The notes: generated by a model not told the origin, from the letters alone. Positions 34,356 to 43,543 are shown, counted from the stretch's first letter. The stretch: 64,000 nt of DNA from Streptomyces sp. SAI-127 (GCF_029894425.1 NZ_JARXYJ010000001.1:9196501-9260500), one strand, 5' to 3'. A program made the numbers and translations.

Positions 34356-35035
34356 AGCATGCCCCTCTCGATGACGGTACGGACGGCGGGGTTCTCGAGG
34401 ACGTCGAGGCTGTGCCCGGGTGTCGTCACCACGACCCGTCCGGCACCCCACTGACGGGTCCAGACCGCCGGGGAGGTGACCGGCCGGTGCCAGGGCTGCC
34501 ACGGCTGTGCCGGGTGGGTGGTGGTGGCCAGGACGTCGATCAGGTCGTCGTGGAGCACCCAGTACTGCTCGGTGTGCAGCTCGAAGTCCTCGATGCCCGC
34601 GGTGACGGGGTGTTCGCGGCCGAGATCGGTGATCGTGACGGTGTGCGGCAGGAAGTTGTCCTCCTCGCCGCCCCGCCGCTCGCACGGTTCCTTGCCCGGG
34701 TGGGTCGCGAACTGGCCGCCCACCAGGTGGAGGTAGTCGGAGGAGGCGCGGAACGAGTCGGCGATTCCGCCGTGCCAGCCGGTGAAACCGGTACCGGCCA
34801 CGACGGCCGTGCTCAGTCCCGACACCTGCTCGGCGGTGATCTCTGACATGGTCACGCACTGCACGACGAGGTCGGTGGCGGCCATCTCGGCGCTGTCGGC
34901 GTAGACATCGGTCGACTCCTCGATCCGGACGTCGTAGCCGTTGCTCTCCAGAAAGGGCAGGAACAGCTCCGTGGCCTTGACCGGCTGATGTCCCTCCCAG
35001 CCGCCTCGGACCACCAGTGCTTTCTTTCGCGTCAT
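34325..35035 (-). CDS. ThuA-domain (trehalose utilisation-like) protein
   Basis: A 236-residue ThuA-like protein with the class I glutamine amidotransferase-type fold: KKALVVRGGWEGHQPVKATE, YDVRIEESTDVYAD, GTGFTGWHGGIADSF, YLHLVGGQFATHPG and HPVTAGIEDFELHTEQYW. It has no recognisable catalytic Cys of DJ-1. Residues near GWHGG and GGQF are the family's conserved site. It overlaps the MocA-type gene by 31 bp. A LacI-type palindrome (35184-35199) lies 149 bp upstream. Function is inferred from ThuA: processing of an oxidised sugar. Confidence 0.85.
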   Translation of the reverse strand: MTRKKALVVRGGWEGHQPVKATELFLPFLESNGYDVRIEESTDVYADSAEMAATDLVVQCVTMSEITAEQVSGLSTAVVAGTGFTGWHGGIADSFRASSDYLHLVGGQFATHPGKEPCERRGGEEDNFLPHTVTITDLGREHPVTAGIEDFELHTEQYWVLHDDLIDVLATTTHPAQPWQPWHRPVTSPAVWTRQWGAGRVVVTTPGHSLDVLENPAVRTVIERGMLWATRTASAS

Positions 35036-35183
35036 CTTGTTCCTTTGTGGGGCACGACAGGTTCCTGGGGGAGATCCCCCGGACGGGCCGAAGGAAATCC
35101 ACGTTCCGCGTGCCGGGATTTCGCCAACCTCGGTATTGGTATGGACCTGTCAATAATCAGCGGCTAGGCTCTGCCGGGCCACA

Positions 35184-35199
35184 CTGAGAGCGCTCTCAG
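35184..35199. promoter_or_regulatory. LacI-family operator palindrome between ThuA-like and protease genes
   Basis: CTGAGAGCGCTCTCAG is a perfect 16-bp palindrome with central CG, the typical form of a LacI/GalR or CebR-like operator in Streptomyces. It lies between the divergent ThuA-like (start 35035) and protease (start 35252) genes and could serve either or both. Confidence 0.7.
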
Positions 35200-35251
35200 A
35201 GAACTCTGCTGTTCCACCCCCACCCCGTTGGAACGACGAAGGGCAATCTCC

Positions 35252-36394
35252 ATGAGACGCACCAGAATCATGCGCGCGGGCCTGGCCGTGCTGCTCCTGC
35301 TCGGCGCCGGGGCGGCCGCGGGCACGGTTCCCGCCACCGCCGACGAGAAGGCGCCCGCCTCCGCCGGTCTCCTCTCCGCCATGCAGCGGGACTTCGGTCT
35401 CTCGCGCCAGCAGGCCGAGGCAAGGCTCGCCGCCGAGCGGCGGGCCACCGCTCTGGAGTCCAAGGTCCGCCGGACCGCGGGTACTTCGTACGGCGGCTCC
35501 TGGTTCGACGCCGCCGAGGGGACCTTGACCGTCGCCGTCACCCACGACACCTCCGCGACCACCCTCCGCGAGATACGTGCCACCGGTGCCACGGTCCGCA
35601 CCGTCACCCACAGCGCCCGCGAACTCGCCGCCACCCAGGCCCGGATCGACAAAGTCTCCGCGCCGGACGCCGTCAGCAGTTGGCACGTCGACCCGAAGGC
35701 CAACACGGTGGTGGTGAACATCGTCAGCGGCCGGCAGGCTGACAACGATGTCCGGGAGTTCGTCGCCCGCGCCCGCGAGGCGGGCCCCGTCACCGTGCGC
35801 GAGGTGGCCGCCGCACCGACCACCTTCGCCGCCGGAACCGTCGGCGGCGACCCCTACTACACCGGCAACGTCCGCTGTTCCATCGGCTTCTCGGTCCACG
35901 GCGGCTTCGTCACCGCCGGCCACTGCGACCAGCACACCGGCGCCGTCTACGGCTGGGACCGCAGTTACGTCGGCAACTTCCAGGGCTCGTCCTTCCCCGA
36001 CAACGACTACGCCTGGGTCAATGTGGGCAGCGGCTGGTGGACCGTCCCGGTCGTACTCGGCTGGGGTACCGTCTCCGACCAGCTCGTGCGCGGGTCGAAC
36101 GTGGCGCCCGTCGGCTCCTCGATCTGCCGCTCAGGATCGACCACCCACTGGCACTGCGGGACGGTCCTCGCGATGAACGAGACCGTCAACTACAGCCAGG
36201 GCGCCGTGCACCAGATGACCAAGACCAGCGTCTGTGCCGAACCCGGCGACTCCGGCGGCTCGTTCATCAGCGGTGACCAGGCCCAGGGCGTGACCTCCGG
36301 CGGCTGGGGCAACTGCTCCAGCGGCGGCGAGACCTGGTTCCAGCCCGTCAACGAGATCCTCAACCGGTACGGCCTGACCCTGCACACCGCCTGA
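35252..36394 (+). CDS. Streptogrisin/alpha-lytic-type serine protease (S1E, preproenzyme)
   Basis: A 380-residue secreted protease precursor. Sec signal peptide (about 1-31, GTVPATADE), alpha-lytic protease-type prodomain (about 40-190: MQRDFGLSRQQAEARLAAE, then DAVSSWHVDPKANTVVVNI), and mature chymotrypsin-fold domain from about 195. Catalytic triad: His in FVTAGHCD, Asp in DNDYAWVNVG, Ser in CAEPGDSGGSF. Cysteines form the usual streptogrisin disulfides. There is no extra C-terminal binding domain, so it is the short SGPA/B/D-like form. It is divergent from the ThuA-type operon and followed by a TTCG-loop terminator. Confidence 0.93.
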   Translation: MRRTRIMRAGLAVLLLLGAGAAAGTVPATADEKAPASAGLLSAMQRDFGLSRQQAEARLAAERRATALESKVRRTAGTSYGGSWFDAAEGTLTVAVTHDTSATTLREIRATGATVRTVTHSARELAATQARIDKVSAPDAVSSWHVDPKANTVVVNIVSGRQADNDVREFVARAREAGPVTVREVAAAPTTFAAGTVGGDPYYTGNVRCSIGFSVHGGFVTAGHCDQHTGAVYGWDRSYVGNFQGSSFPDNDYAWVNVGSGWWTVPVVLGWGTVSDQLVRGSNVAPVGSSICRSGSTTHWHCGTVLAMNETVNYSQGAVHQMTKTSVCAEPGDSGGSFISGDQAQGVTSGGWGNCSSGGETWFQPVNEILNRYGLTLHTA

Positions 36395-36399
36395 TCGCA

Positions 36400-36433
36400 G
36401 GTGGGGGCCCTGCCTTCGGGCAGGGCCTCCACC
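36400..36433. terminator. TTCG tetraloop bidirectional terminator
   Basis: GGCCCTGCC and GGCAGGGCC (36406-36414, 36419-36427) form a perfect 9-bp stem with a TTCG loop. It is extended by GGTGG/CCACC (36400-36404, 36429-36433). It lies between the convergent protease and kinase genes. Confidence 0.9.
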
Positions 36434-36442
36434 CGCCTTCGC

Positions 36443-38605
36443 TCAGGTGACGTCGGCCACCGAGAAGATCCCCGACCCGCTGACCCCGTACAGCACATCA
36501 CCCACCAGCAGCGGCGGCACCGAACTCGGCGACAGTTCCTCGAAGGAGCGGCCCGTGGTGTCGAAGGACGGATTGGTACGGCCGATCTCCTTCCCGTTCC
36601 TCGGATCGAGGGCCACGATGCTGGTGTCCGGCATCGTGACGTACAACCGGCCCGCGTGGTAGGAGGGTTCGCTGAAAACGCGCAGGTCGCGCGAGCTGGA
36701 CCACAGTGGCTTGCCCTGCTTCACATCGAGGGCGAGCAGGGTCTCGTTGCCGTAGTCGAAGATGTACATGGTGTCGCCCTGCACCAGCGGCGGTGCCTCG
36801 GGCTCCACGCTCCAGGGGAAGTCGATCCGGCGGGTCTTGCCGCTGTTGAGATCCTGGACGAAGAAGGCTGCGGACACACCGGAGTCGTCCTCCCAGCGCG
36901 CGTAGTACGCCGTGCCGTCGTGGACCGTCGCCAGCCACAGGTCGCCCTTCGGGGCGTCGACACTGCCCAGCGTTCTGCCGGTCCGCACGTCGATGCGGGC
37001 GATACCGCCTTCGCCGCCGCGCAGATCGGCGTAAAGCGTGTCCTTGGGGCCTTCGTAGAAGGGGCTCGACGAGGTGGAGGTCAGCTCGCGCCGCCACAAC
37101 TCCTTGCCCGTGCGCGGCTCGTAGGCCGCATAGCGCGCCGTGTCGGAGGGACCGAGCTCGTCCAGGCGCACGAGAAGCACCCCACCCAGCGCCTCGAACT
37201 CGCCGAGCGGGCCCTTCAGCCGCCACAGCCGCTCACCGGTCTTGCCGTCGTAGGCGTCGACGCCCTGCGAGCGGTCCGCGCTGTAGACGAACACCACACC
37301 GTCATGGACGACGGGCTCGCGCATCGAGAAGCTGCTGACCTGCTTGCGGCTCATGGACTTCGTCCACTCGACGTTTCCCGTCGCCGGGTTCAGCCGCATC
37401 AGCGCCACCTGCTCGGAGGCGCAGAAGACGCCGAGAGCGTCCGGAGTGCACGAGGCGCCGACCCCCGTCGACTGGCCCTTTCCGCCCGACCCCAGCGCGT
37501 TGCGCCAGGGCCTCCAGCCCGCCGGTGCCGTCCCGCTGGGCGTCGTCCGCGGAGCGAGGGCGTCGAACTCGTCGACCGTACTCGCCGGCTCGTCCTCCAC
37601 CACGGCGACCGCGGCCGCCCCCACCCCGCCGAGGAGTGCCACGACGGCTACGGCGGCCGACAGTTTCCTCCCGCGGCGCTTCCGCCGGACCGGCCCCACG
37701 TGACCGAGCGGCGAGGTCACCACGTCCGTGGTGCGCATCTCCGGGGCGCGGGACACCTCCTCGGCCGGTCTCCCGTCGGACAGTTCCTCCGGCAGACCCG
37801 CCAGCAGCTCCAGGACCTCGCTCGACGTCGGCCGGTCCGCGGGTTCCTTCGCCAGACAGCGCGAGACCAACGGGCGTAGCCGCTCAGGCAGTTCACCCAG
37901 CCGGGGCTCGCCGTGCACGGTGTTGTACGCGGCCAGATAGGCGTTCTCCGCCTCGAAGGGGCTGTGCCCGGTCGCCGCGTACACAAGCACCGCGCCCAGC
38001 GAGAAGACGTCGACCGCGGAGCCGACCTCGTGCGGGCGGCTGAACTGTTCCGGCGCCATGAACGGCGGAGAGCCCATCACCATGCCGGTCTGGGTACGGA
38101 CATCGCTGTCGGCCGCGCGCGAGATGCCGAAGTCGATGACGCGTACGGCCCCGTCGTCGCCCTCGCTCTCCAGCAGCAGCACATTGCTCGGCTTGAGGTC
38201 CCGGTGCACGACCTCCGCGCGGTGGATCTCCCGCAGGGCCTCGGCGAGTTCGGTGCCGAGGCGGCGCAGTGCGGGCCAGTCCAGCGGTCCCGACTCGTCG
38301 ACACGGTCCGCGAGCGTACGGCCCGGCACGAACGCCGTGGCCATCCAGGGCCGTTCCGCCTCCGGGTCCGCGTCCACGACCGGAGCCGTGAACGCGCCGC
38401 TGACCCGGCGCGCGGCGGCGATCTCCTGCCGGAACCTGGCCCGGAACTCGGGGTTGTCGGCATACCGGGTGTGGACCACCTTGACGGCGACGGCCCGTCC
38501 CGAGGCCGATCGGCCGAGATAGACGACACCCATGCCGCCGGTCCCGATCCGCGATTCGATCCGGTAGCCGCCGACAGACTCCGGATCGTTCTCGCGCAGG
38601 GTCAC
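36443..38605 (-). CDS. Membrane Ser/Thr protein kinase with extracellular PQQ-like beta-propeller
   Basis: A 720-residue PknB-class kinase. Kinase domain (about 14-270): glycine loop IGTGGMGVVYLG, Lys42 in VAVKVV, catalytic HRDLKPSN (Asp136), DFG Asp158 in VIDFGIS, activation loop MGSPPFMAPEQ. A single transmembrane helix (about 315-336) separates it from a C-terminal sensor domain of PQQ-type repeats (NPATGNVEW, DGKTGERLW, EPRTGKELWRRE, VKQGKPLW, DPRNGKEIG), placed outside the cell. Similar Streptomyces kinases (AfsK-like) have this layout; the name is not justified here. GTG start at 38603-38605. It is divergent from the PknG-like operon. Confidence 0.93.
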   Translation of the reverse strand: MTLRENDPESVGGYRIESRIGTGGMGVVYLGRSASGRAVAVKVVHTRYADNPEFRARFRQEIAAARRVSGAFTAPVVDADPEAERPWMATAFVPGRTLADRVDESGPLDWPALRRLGTELAEALREIHRAEVVHRDLKPSNVLLLESEGDDGAVRVIDFGISRAADSDVRTQTGMVMGSPPFMAPEQFSRPHEVGSAVDVFSLGAVLVYAATGHSPFEAENAYLAAYNTVHGEPRLGELPERLRPLVSRCLAKEPADRPTSSEVLELLAGLPEELSDGRPAEEVSRAPEMRTTDVVTSPLGHVGPVRRKRRGRKLSAAVAVVALLGGVGAAAVAVVEDEPASTVDEFDALAPRTTPSGTAPAGWRPWRNALGSGGKGQSTGVGASCTPDALGVFCASEQVALMRLNPATGNVEWTKSMSRKQVSSFSMREPVVHDGVVFVYSADRSQGVDAYDGKTGERLWRLKGPLGEFEALGGVLLVRLDELGPSDTARYAAYEPRTGKELWRRELTSTSSSPFYEGPKDTLYADLRGGEGGIARIDVRTGRTLGSVDAPKGDLWLATVHDGTAYYARWEDDSGVSAAFFVQDLNSGKTRRIDFPWSVEPEAPPLVQGDTMYIFDYGNETLLALDVKQGKPLWSSSRDLRVFSEPSYHAGRLYVTMPDTSIVALDPRNGKEIGRTNPSFDTTGRSFEELSPSSVPPLLVGDVLYGVSGSGIFSVADVT

Positions 38606-38801
38606 CGCGTCTCCTCCACCGCTGCTGGCCAGGACGGCTGCGGTCCGGACTCTTCTGACAGGGACCCCTCACTCTAGAGGGGCGCCGGTCCGCGAGGGAC
38701 AGGGATCTCGGCCTTGCCGACCGGCCGAACCCTGCGGCATCACGGTTCTCAGGGGGAAAGCGAGGGGTCGATCCCGGCACCTGGCCCTATTCTGAGGAGG
38801 C

Positions 38802-41800
38802 ATGAAGGGGGCTCGGGGCGGGAGTGCGTTCGGTGAAGTACCGGAATCCGAGGGATCGTTCGGTCCGCTGGTTGTCGCCGGACAGCCGATGTACCTGAGG
38901 GCGGCGCACGTCGACCTCCCCGCGGAGAACCCCGATCCGACGGTGCTGCCCACGATCACGCTGCTGGGACGCGGCTGGGACCCCGGCGGCGATCCGGGGG
39001 AACTGCCGCTGCCTCACGGGCAGTTGCTGGCGGGCCAGTACCGGCTGATCCGGCCCCTCGGCTACGGCGGCATGGGCGAGGTCTACCTCGCGCTCGACAC
39101 CAAGGTGGACAACCGCGAGGTCGCCATCAAGATGCTTCACCCGGAGCAGGCGGCGGCCGCGGCGGGCGCGCTGGCCCGGGAGCGGCGGGCGCTTGTCGAC
39201 CTCGGCCACGACGACATCATCCGTGTCTTCAACTACGGTCATCACCCCGAGGCCGGTGACTTCCTCGTCCTCCAGTACGTGGACGGGCTCACGCTGGAGG
39301 AGGTGCGGGCGCGGGCCGAACTGAACCCCGGGGAGTTCGGCGGCCACCGCTTCCACGAGTTCGTGCTCGCCTACGGTGTGCGGATCCTGTCCGCCCTCGC
39401 GTATCTGCACGCCGACCGGCCCGGCAAGGTCTACGGCGATCTCAAGCCGGACAACGTCATGCACGACGGCACCACGACGAAGATCATCGACGTGGGCAGC
39501 GTACGCCCGGTCGGGGCGCCGGGCATGACCACGAAGGGCTTCAGCGCACCGACCGTGGGCCCGAACGGCGAGTCCAGGGAGCAGGACGACCTCTTCAGCC
39601 TGGGCGAGACCTTGCGGCGACTGAGCGGACTTGGCAGGTCGGCGGCGGATCTTGCGCGGTTGGGGGATCTGGGGACGCTCGGTGGGGCGGCGGGGGAGGA
39701 TCCCGCGAGCGGGGCGGGTGCGGGGGCGGCACGGGACGCCCGAGCGGCGGCCGGGGGTGATGTGGCACGGGCCGGCGGGGAGGCGTTGGCGGGGGGTGAC
39801 GCGGCACGGGACGCCCGAGCGGCGGCCGGGGGTGACGCGGCACGGGCCGGCGGGGAGGCGTTGGCGGGGGGTGATGTGGCTCGGGCCGGCGGGGACGTCT
39901 TGGTTGGGGGTGACGAGGCACGGGCTGCCAGGAAGGCCTTCGTCGTGCGCGATGAAGTACGGGCTGCCGGGGAGGCGTTGGCCGCGGGCGAGACGCCGGG
40001 CGTGCCGGAGGCCCTGGTCACGGGGGAGACGTCGGGTATCGCCCGGGCAGTGGGCGCCGAGGGGGCGCTGGACGTCGGTGGGACAGCGGGCAGGGGGCAG
40101 ACCTCGGGCGCTGAGGTGCCTTCGGGTGTTGAGGGGGTCTCGGGGGCCGGAGGGGCATTGGGGGTTGCCGGGGGAGTGGGTGGCAGGGGGTCGGTGGGGG
40201 CTGAGGTGGCTTCGGGTGTTGAGGGGGCCTCGGGTGGCGGGGAGGCATTGGGGGTTGCCGGGGGAGTGGGTGGCAGGGGGTCGGCGGGGGCTGAGGTGGC
40301 TTCGGGTGTTGAGGGGGTCTCGGGTGGCGGGGAGGCGTTGGATGCTGCCCGGGTATCGGGTGCCGAGGGGGCCTCGGAGGGCGGAGAGGCGTCGGGTGCT
40401 GCCCGGGCCTCGGGCGCCGAGGGGGCACTGGACGGCGGCGGGACAGTGGACGTCGCCCAGACACCGGGTTCCGTCCAGACGTCAGGGGTCGGGGAGACCT
40501 CGGGAGGCGAGGAGACACTGGGCGTTGCGCAGCGATCAGGCCCGGGGGACCAATCCGGTGCCGATGAGACGTCGGACGCCAAGCAGAAGTCGGGCGGCGT
40601 CGTCCAGGGACCGGGCGGCGAGAGGGCACCGGGCGACGGTAAGACAGCGGGTGCAGACCGGACGTCGGCTGTCGGCCGGGCGTTGGGTGCCGAAGGGGCG
40701 CCGGGCGGCGGTGAGTCGGCGGGTGTGGCTCGGGCGTCGGGTGTCGTTCAGGGAGCCGGCGCCGAGGGCACACTGAGCGGCGGTGAGACGGCCGGCGCGG
40801 CTCGGACCGCGGGTGTCGAGGGCGCACCGGACGGCGGCGGGGCACCAGGTGCCGGCAACGGGTGCGTCCCAGGGGCGGCGCACGCCGACGAGGAGGAGCC
40901 GCGCCCCGAAGTCCTGTCGGTGGGCGGTGAAGAACCGTCTGCCCCTGTGCCGCCGCCGGCCAGGGAACGTTGGGCTCCCCACGAGGCCACCGCCCCCGTG
41001 CCGCCGCCGGCCAAGGAACCGTGGGCTCCCCACGAGGCCACCGCCCCCGTGCCGCGAGGCCTCGGCCTGCTTTCCCTCGCCCGTGTTCTGCACCGCGCGA
41101 CCTCGAGCGAGCCCGCCGGACGGTTCGCCGACGCTCGTGAGATGGACCAGCAATTGCGGGGTGTGTTCCGTGAGTTGAGGTCACTGCGCACCGGCACCGA
41201 GACCTTCGAACCCTCGCCGCTCTTCCTCCAGTCCCCCTACGCCCTCGACGGCGCCCTCGGCTCCGCGCCACCCCTCGCCCACTGGGCCGCCCCCGACGCC
41301 CCGTCCCCGTTCGCCCCGCCCACTCCCGCCGAGGTCGCCCAGCGCTTGCCCGTCCCGCGCCCCGACCCGCACGACGAGCACCACGCCGAGCTGAGCAGGC
41401 TCGCCGACGCCGCCCCGGAGGCCCTGCTCCAGCACATCGGCGACTGGCGTGACTCCACGGAGGTCCATCTGCTGCGCTGCCGGCTGCGGTTGCGGAACCC
41501 GGCCGACGGACCCGAGGCCGCCGAACGGGAACTGCGGGCGGCCGAGGCACGGATCGGCCCTCGCCGCGCCCCGTACGACTGGCGGCTGGACTGGCACCAC
41601 GGCCTGCTCGCGCTCGCCGGGGAGCAAGTCGCCGCGGCCCGGCGGCACTTCGACCGGGTGTACGCGGCGATCCCCGGCGAGTACGCGCCCAAGCTGGCCC
41701 TCGGCCAGTGCGCGGAACGCCTCGGACGACGGCAAGAGGCCCTGACGTTCTACGAGGCGGTCGGACTGCGGAACCCCTCCCTGGGCAGCGCGGCCTTCGG

Positions 41801-42422
41801 CGCCGCCCGGGCCCGCCTCGCGCTGGGCGGGGAAACGGCGCGCGAGGACGCCGTACGCGAACTCGACGCCGTACCGCAGCATTCGCGGCACCGGACCGCC
41901 GCGCGTACCGCGGCCGTGCGGATCGGTATCGAGTACGTGCGGACGGGCGAGTGCGACGACCAGGCGCCGCAGCGGTTGGGCGAGGTGCTGGGGCGCCTGG
42001 CTCTGCTCTTCCACGCGCACGGCCTGACCGACGAGGAGGCCAGGGTCCGGATGACCGTCGAGGCATGGGAGGCCGTACAGGGCGCCCTCGCGCGCGGTGC
42101 CCTCGACGCGGCAGGCCTCGCAGCCCTGTCCGCCGGCGCGGACCCCCGACTCGGTCTCCCGTCCGACGAACACGGCCTGCGGGAGGACCTCTCCCGCCGC
42201 TATGTCACCCTCGCCCACCAGGCTGCCCGCTCCGCCGCCCCCGAGGACGCGGCCGTGGCCGAAATCCTCCTGGACCGTGCCTACGAGGTCCGCCCGCTCG
42301 CCTTCCGACACCACAGGGACAGCCCATGGCTCGGCAAGAGAGTCGCCCACTGGCTCCGGACGGTCGCTTACGCGCCCTCGCACAGGACACCCTCGGCCTC
42401 ACGCGGGCAGTCGCCGCCGTAG
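38802..42422 (+). CDS. PknG-like Ser/Thr kinase with a giant repeat insertion and TPR-like C-terminus
   Basis: A 1206-residue soluble kinase. The domain begins at about 77: GYGGMGEVYLALDT loop, Lys110 in VAIKML, catalytic YGDLKPDNVM (Asp213; Tyr-Gly replaces the usual His-Arg, as in PknG YNDLKPEN), IIDVGSVR (Asp230; DVG for DFG). An all-helical TPR-like C-terminal region (about 800-1200) matches PknG architecture. The N-terminal rubredoxin CxxC pairs of mycobacterial PknG are absent. After DLFSLGETLRRLSG (about 276) the kinase C-lobe is interrupted to about 750 by Gly/Ala/Glu/Ser/Thr-rich repeats. It then resumes at GLGLLSLARVLHRATSSEPA GRFADAREM. The downstream membrane protein overlaps by 97 bp. 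Together with a binding lipoprotein it resembles the PknG-GlnX-GlnH system. Confidence 0.85.
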   Translation: MKGARGGSAFGEVPESEGSFGPLVVAGQPMYLRAAHVDLPAENPDPTVLPTITLLGRGWDPGGDPGELPLPHGQLLAGQYRLIRPLGYGGMGEVYLALDTKVDNREVAIKMLHPEQAAAAAGALARERRALVDLGHDDIIRVFNYGHHPEAGDFLVLQYVDGLTLEEVRARAELNPGEFGGHRFHEFVLAYGVRILSALAYLHADRPGKVYGDLKPDNVMHDGTTTKIIDVGSVRPVGAPGMTTKGFSAPTVGPNGESREQDDLFSLGETLRRLSGLGRSAADLARLGDLGTLGGAAGEDPASGAGAGAARDARAAAGGDVARAGGEALAGGDAARDARAAAGGDAARAGGEALAGGDVARAGGDVLVGGDEARAARKAFVVRDEVRAAGEALAAGETPGVPEALVTGETSGIARAVGAEGALDVGGTAGRGQTSGAEVPSGVEGVSGAGGALGVAGGVGGRGSVGAEVASGVEGASGGGEALGVAGGVGGRGSAGAEVASGVEGVSGGGEALDAARVSGAEGASEGGEASGAARASGAEGALDGGGTVDVAQTPGSVQTSGVGETSGGEETLGVAQRSGPGDQSGADETSDAKQKSGGVVQGPGGERAPGDGKTAGADRTSAVGRALGAEGAPGGGESAGVARASGVVQGAGAEGTLSGGETAGAARTAGVEGAPDGGGAPGAGNGCVPGAAHADEEEPRPEVLSVGGEEPSAPVPPPARERWAPHEATAPVPPPAKEPWAPHEATAPVPRGLGLLSLARVLHRATSSEPAGRFADAREMDQQLRGVFRELRSLRTGTETFEPSPLFLQSPYALDGALGSAPPLAHWAAPDAPSPFAPPTPAEVAQRLPVPRPDPHDEHHAELSRLADAAPEALLQHIGDWRDSTEVHLLRCRLRLRNPADGPEAAERELRAAEARIGPRRAPYDWRLDWHHGLLALAGEQVAAARRHFDRVYAAIPGEYAPKLALGQCAERLGRRQEALTFYEAVGLRNPSLGSAAFGAARARLALGGETAREDAVRELDAVPQHSRHRTAARTAAVRIGIEYVRTGECDDQAPQRLGEVLGRLALLFHAHGLTDEEARVRMTVEAWEAVQGALARGALDAAGLAALSAGADPRLGLPSDEHGLREDLSRRYVTLAHQAARSAAPEDAAVAEILLDRAYEVRPLAFRHHRDSPWLGKRVAHWLRTVAYAPSHRTPSASRGQSPP
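39728..39877 (+). repeat. 75-bp tandem repeat, two copies, in the PknG-like gene
   Basis: 39728-39802 and 39803-39877 are nearly identical 75-bp units coding 25 residues (ARDARAAAGGD then ARAGGEALAGGD). A partial third copy follows. The length is a multiple of three, so the reading frame is preserved. Confidence 0.85.
40111..40350 (+). repeat. 90-bp tandem repeat, nearly three copies, in the PknG-like gene
   Basis: Units start at 40111, 40201 and 40291 (exact 90-bp period) with few changes, coding 30 residues (SGVEGxSGGGEALGVAGGVG, then GRGSxGAEVA). The third unit decays towards its end. In-frame expansion inside the kinase. Confidence 0.88.
40941..41055 (+). repeat. 51-bp tandem repeat (Pro-rich) in the PknG-like gene
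   Basis: Units start at 40941, 40992 and 41043 (51-bp period). Each codes APVPPPAKEPWAPHEAT-like 17-residue peptides; the third is partial. It is the last repeat block before the kinase sequence resumes. Confidence 0.85.
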
Positions 42423-43543
42423 CCACCGAACTCGCCCGCCGTATCCGCCGCTACGCCTGGCCCTCCACCGCGGGCCACCGCAACCGCGTCTACCTGCGGG
42501 ACCGGCTCTTCGCGCTGCCGCTGCTGGCCGTGGTGGCCTTCGGGGCGCTCGGGTGGGCCTACGCGGGCGTGCGCGGCGACTCCGCCTACATCCGGGAACG
42601 CGCGGCGCCCGCGCTGGTCGACCTCGCGGACGCCCGGGCCTCGCTGCTCATCGCGCAGGGTGAGGCCCAGCGGAACCTGAACGAGGGGCGCGCGGCGGAA
42701 CTCAGCGGGCTCAGCGAGCGGTACCGGACCCGGATCGCCCGCGCCACGCAGAGCCTGAACCAGGTCACCCGCAGCGGAGCCCTCACCGTCGCCGAGGAAC
42801 AGGAACTGCGGGTCGTGTCCGCGCTGGTCGTCGACTACACCAGCTGGATCGGCCGGGCCCAGGGCCATGCCACCGATCCGGTCCTGCGCGATGCCGACTT
42901 CACCTACGCGCGCACCATGCTCTGCTCGAAGGCCCTCACCCCGACCACCGCGAACCCTTATCCGGCCTGCACAGCCGCCACCGGTTCCGCCGCGACGTCG
43001 ATCGTCGACCGGGTGACCGGCCTGGAGGGGCGGCTGCGCGCGCGGCTCGCCGAGCGGGCCGCCTGGGGCGCGGGCACGATCACCGCGGCGGTGATCGCCG
43101 CGCTCGCCTTCGCCCTGCTCGCCGCCGGGCTGTGGCGGACGGTGGCCTTCCTGTGCCGCCGCTTCCGGATCCGGCTGAGCATCCCCCTCGCGGCCGCCGC
43201 CCTGCCGCTGCTCGCGGTACCGTTCCTCACGGCCGACGCCCTGCTCGCCCTGGACGCCCAGCATGAGACCGTCCCCGTCGCGGACGCGCTGGCCGAGCGG
43301 ACCTCCCCGAGGACGGAGACGGTCGCCGAGGAACGCCCCTTCGCCGGACCCGATCCGCGGGCCATCGAGACGCTCCAGGCCCGGATCGACGACGGCCTCG
43401 CCGACGGGCGGCTCGCCTTCCTGGACGGCATCGCCCCGTTCGTGTTCCCCGCGGGACTGACCGCCGCGGCCGTGATCGCCGGCGCCCTGCACGCCTACCG
43501 CCGCGAATACCTCGTCGTCGCCCGCCCGGGAGCCGTCGCATGA
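42326..43543 (+). CDS. Four-helix membrane protein, GlnX-like sensor partner
   Basis: A 405-residue membrane protein. One helix at about residue 60-80 (FALPLLAVVAFGALGWAYAG) precedes a large extracytoplasmic helical domain (about 85-240; AREERAAPALVDLADARASL-like, LNQVTRSGALTVAEEQE). Three further helices follow (about 250-275, 290-315, 380-400). The first helix, external helical domain and short cytoplasmic ends resemble GlnX of mycobacteria, which links the binding protein GlnH to PknG; similarity is by layout only. The ATG at 42326 overlaps the kinase by 97 bp, and the GTG region near 42422 could be a later start. The stop overlaps the lipoprotein gene by 4 bp. Confidence 0.75.
   Translation: MARQESRPLAPDGRLRALAQDTLGLTRAVAAVATELARRIRRYAWPSTAGHRNRVYLRDRLFALPLLAVVAFGALGWAYAGVRGDSAYIRERAAPALVDLADARASLLIAQGEAQRNLNEGRAAELSGLSERYRTRIARATQSLNQVTRSGALTVAEEQELRVVSALVVDYTSWIGRAQGHATDPVLRDADFTYARTMLCSKALTPTTANPYPACTAATGSAATSIVDRVTGLEGRLRARLAERAAWGAGTITAAVIAALAFALLAAGLWRTVAFLCRRFRIRLSIPLAAAALPLLAVPFLTADALLALDAQHETVPVADALAERTSPRTETVAEERPFAGPDPRAIETLQARIDDGLADGRLAFLDGIAPFVFPAGLTAAAVIAGALHAYRREYLVVARPGAVA

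Noticed and set aside
40018..42066. 682-residue minus-strand frame opposite the PknG-like gene
   Set aside because: Arg/Pro-rich low-complexity shadow of the repeat region, no recognisable domain, no start signal.
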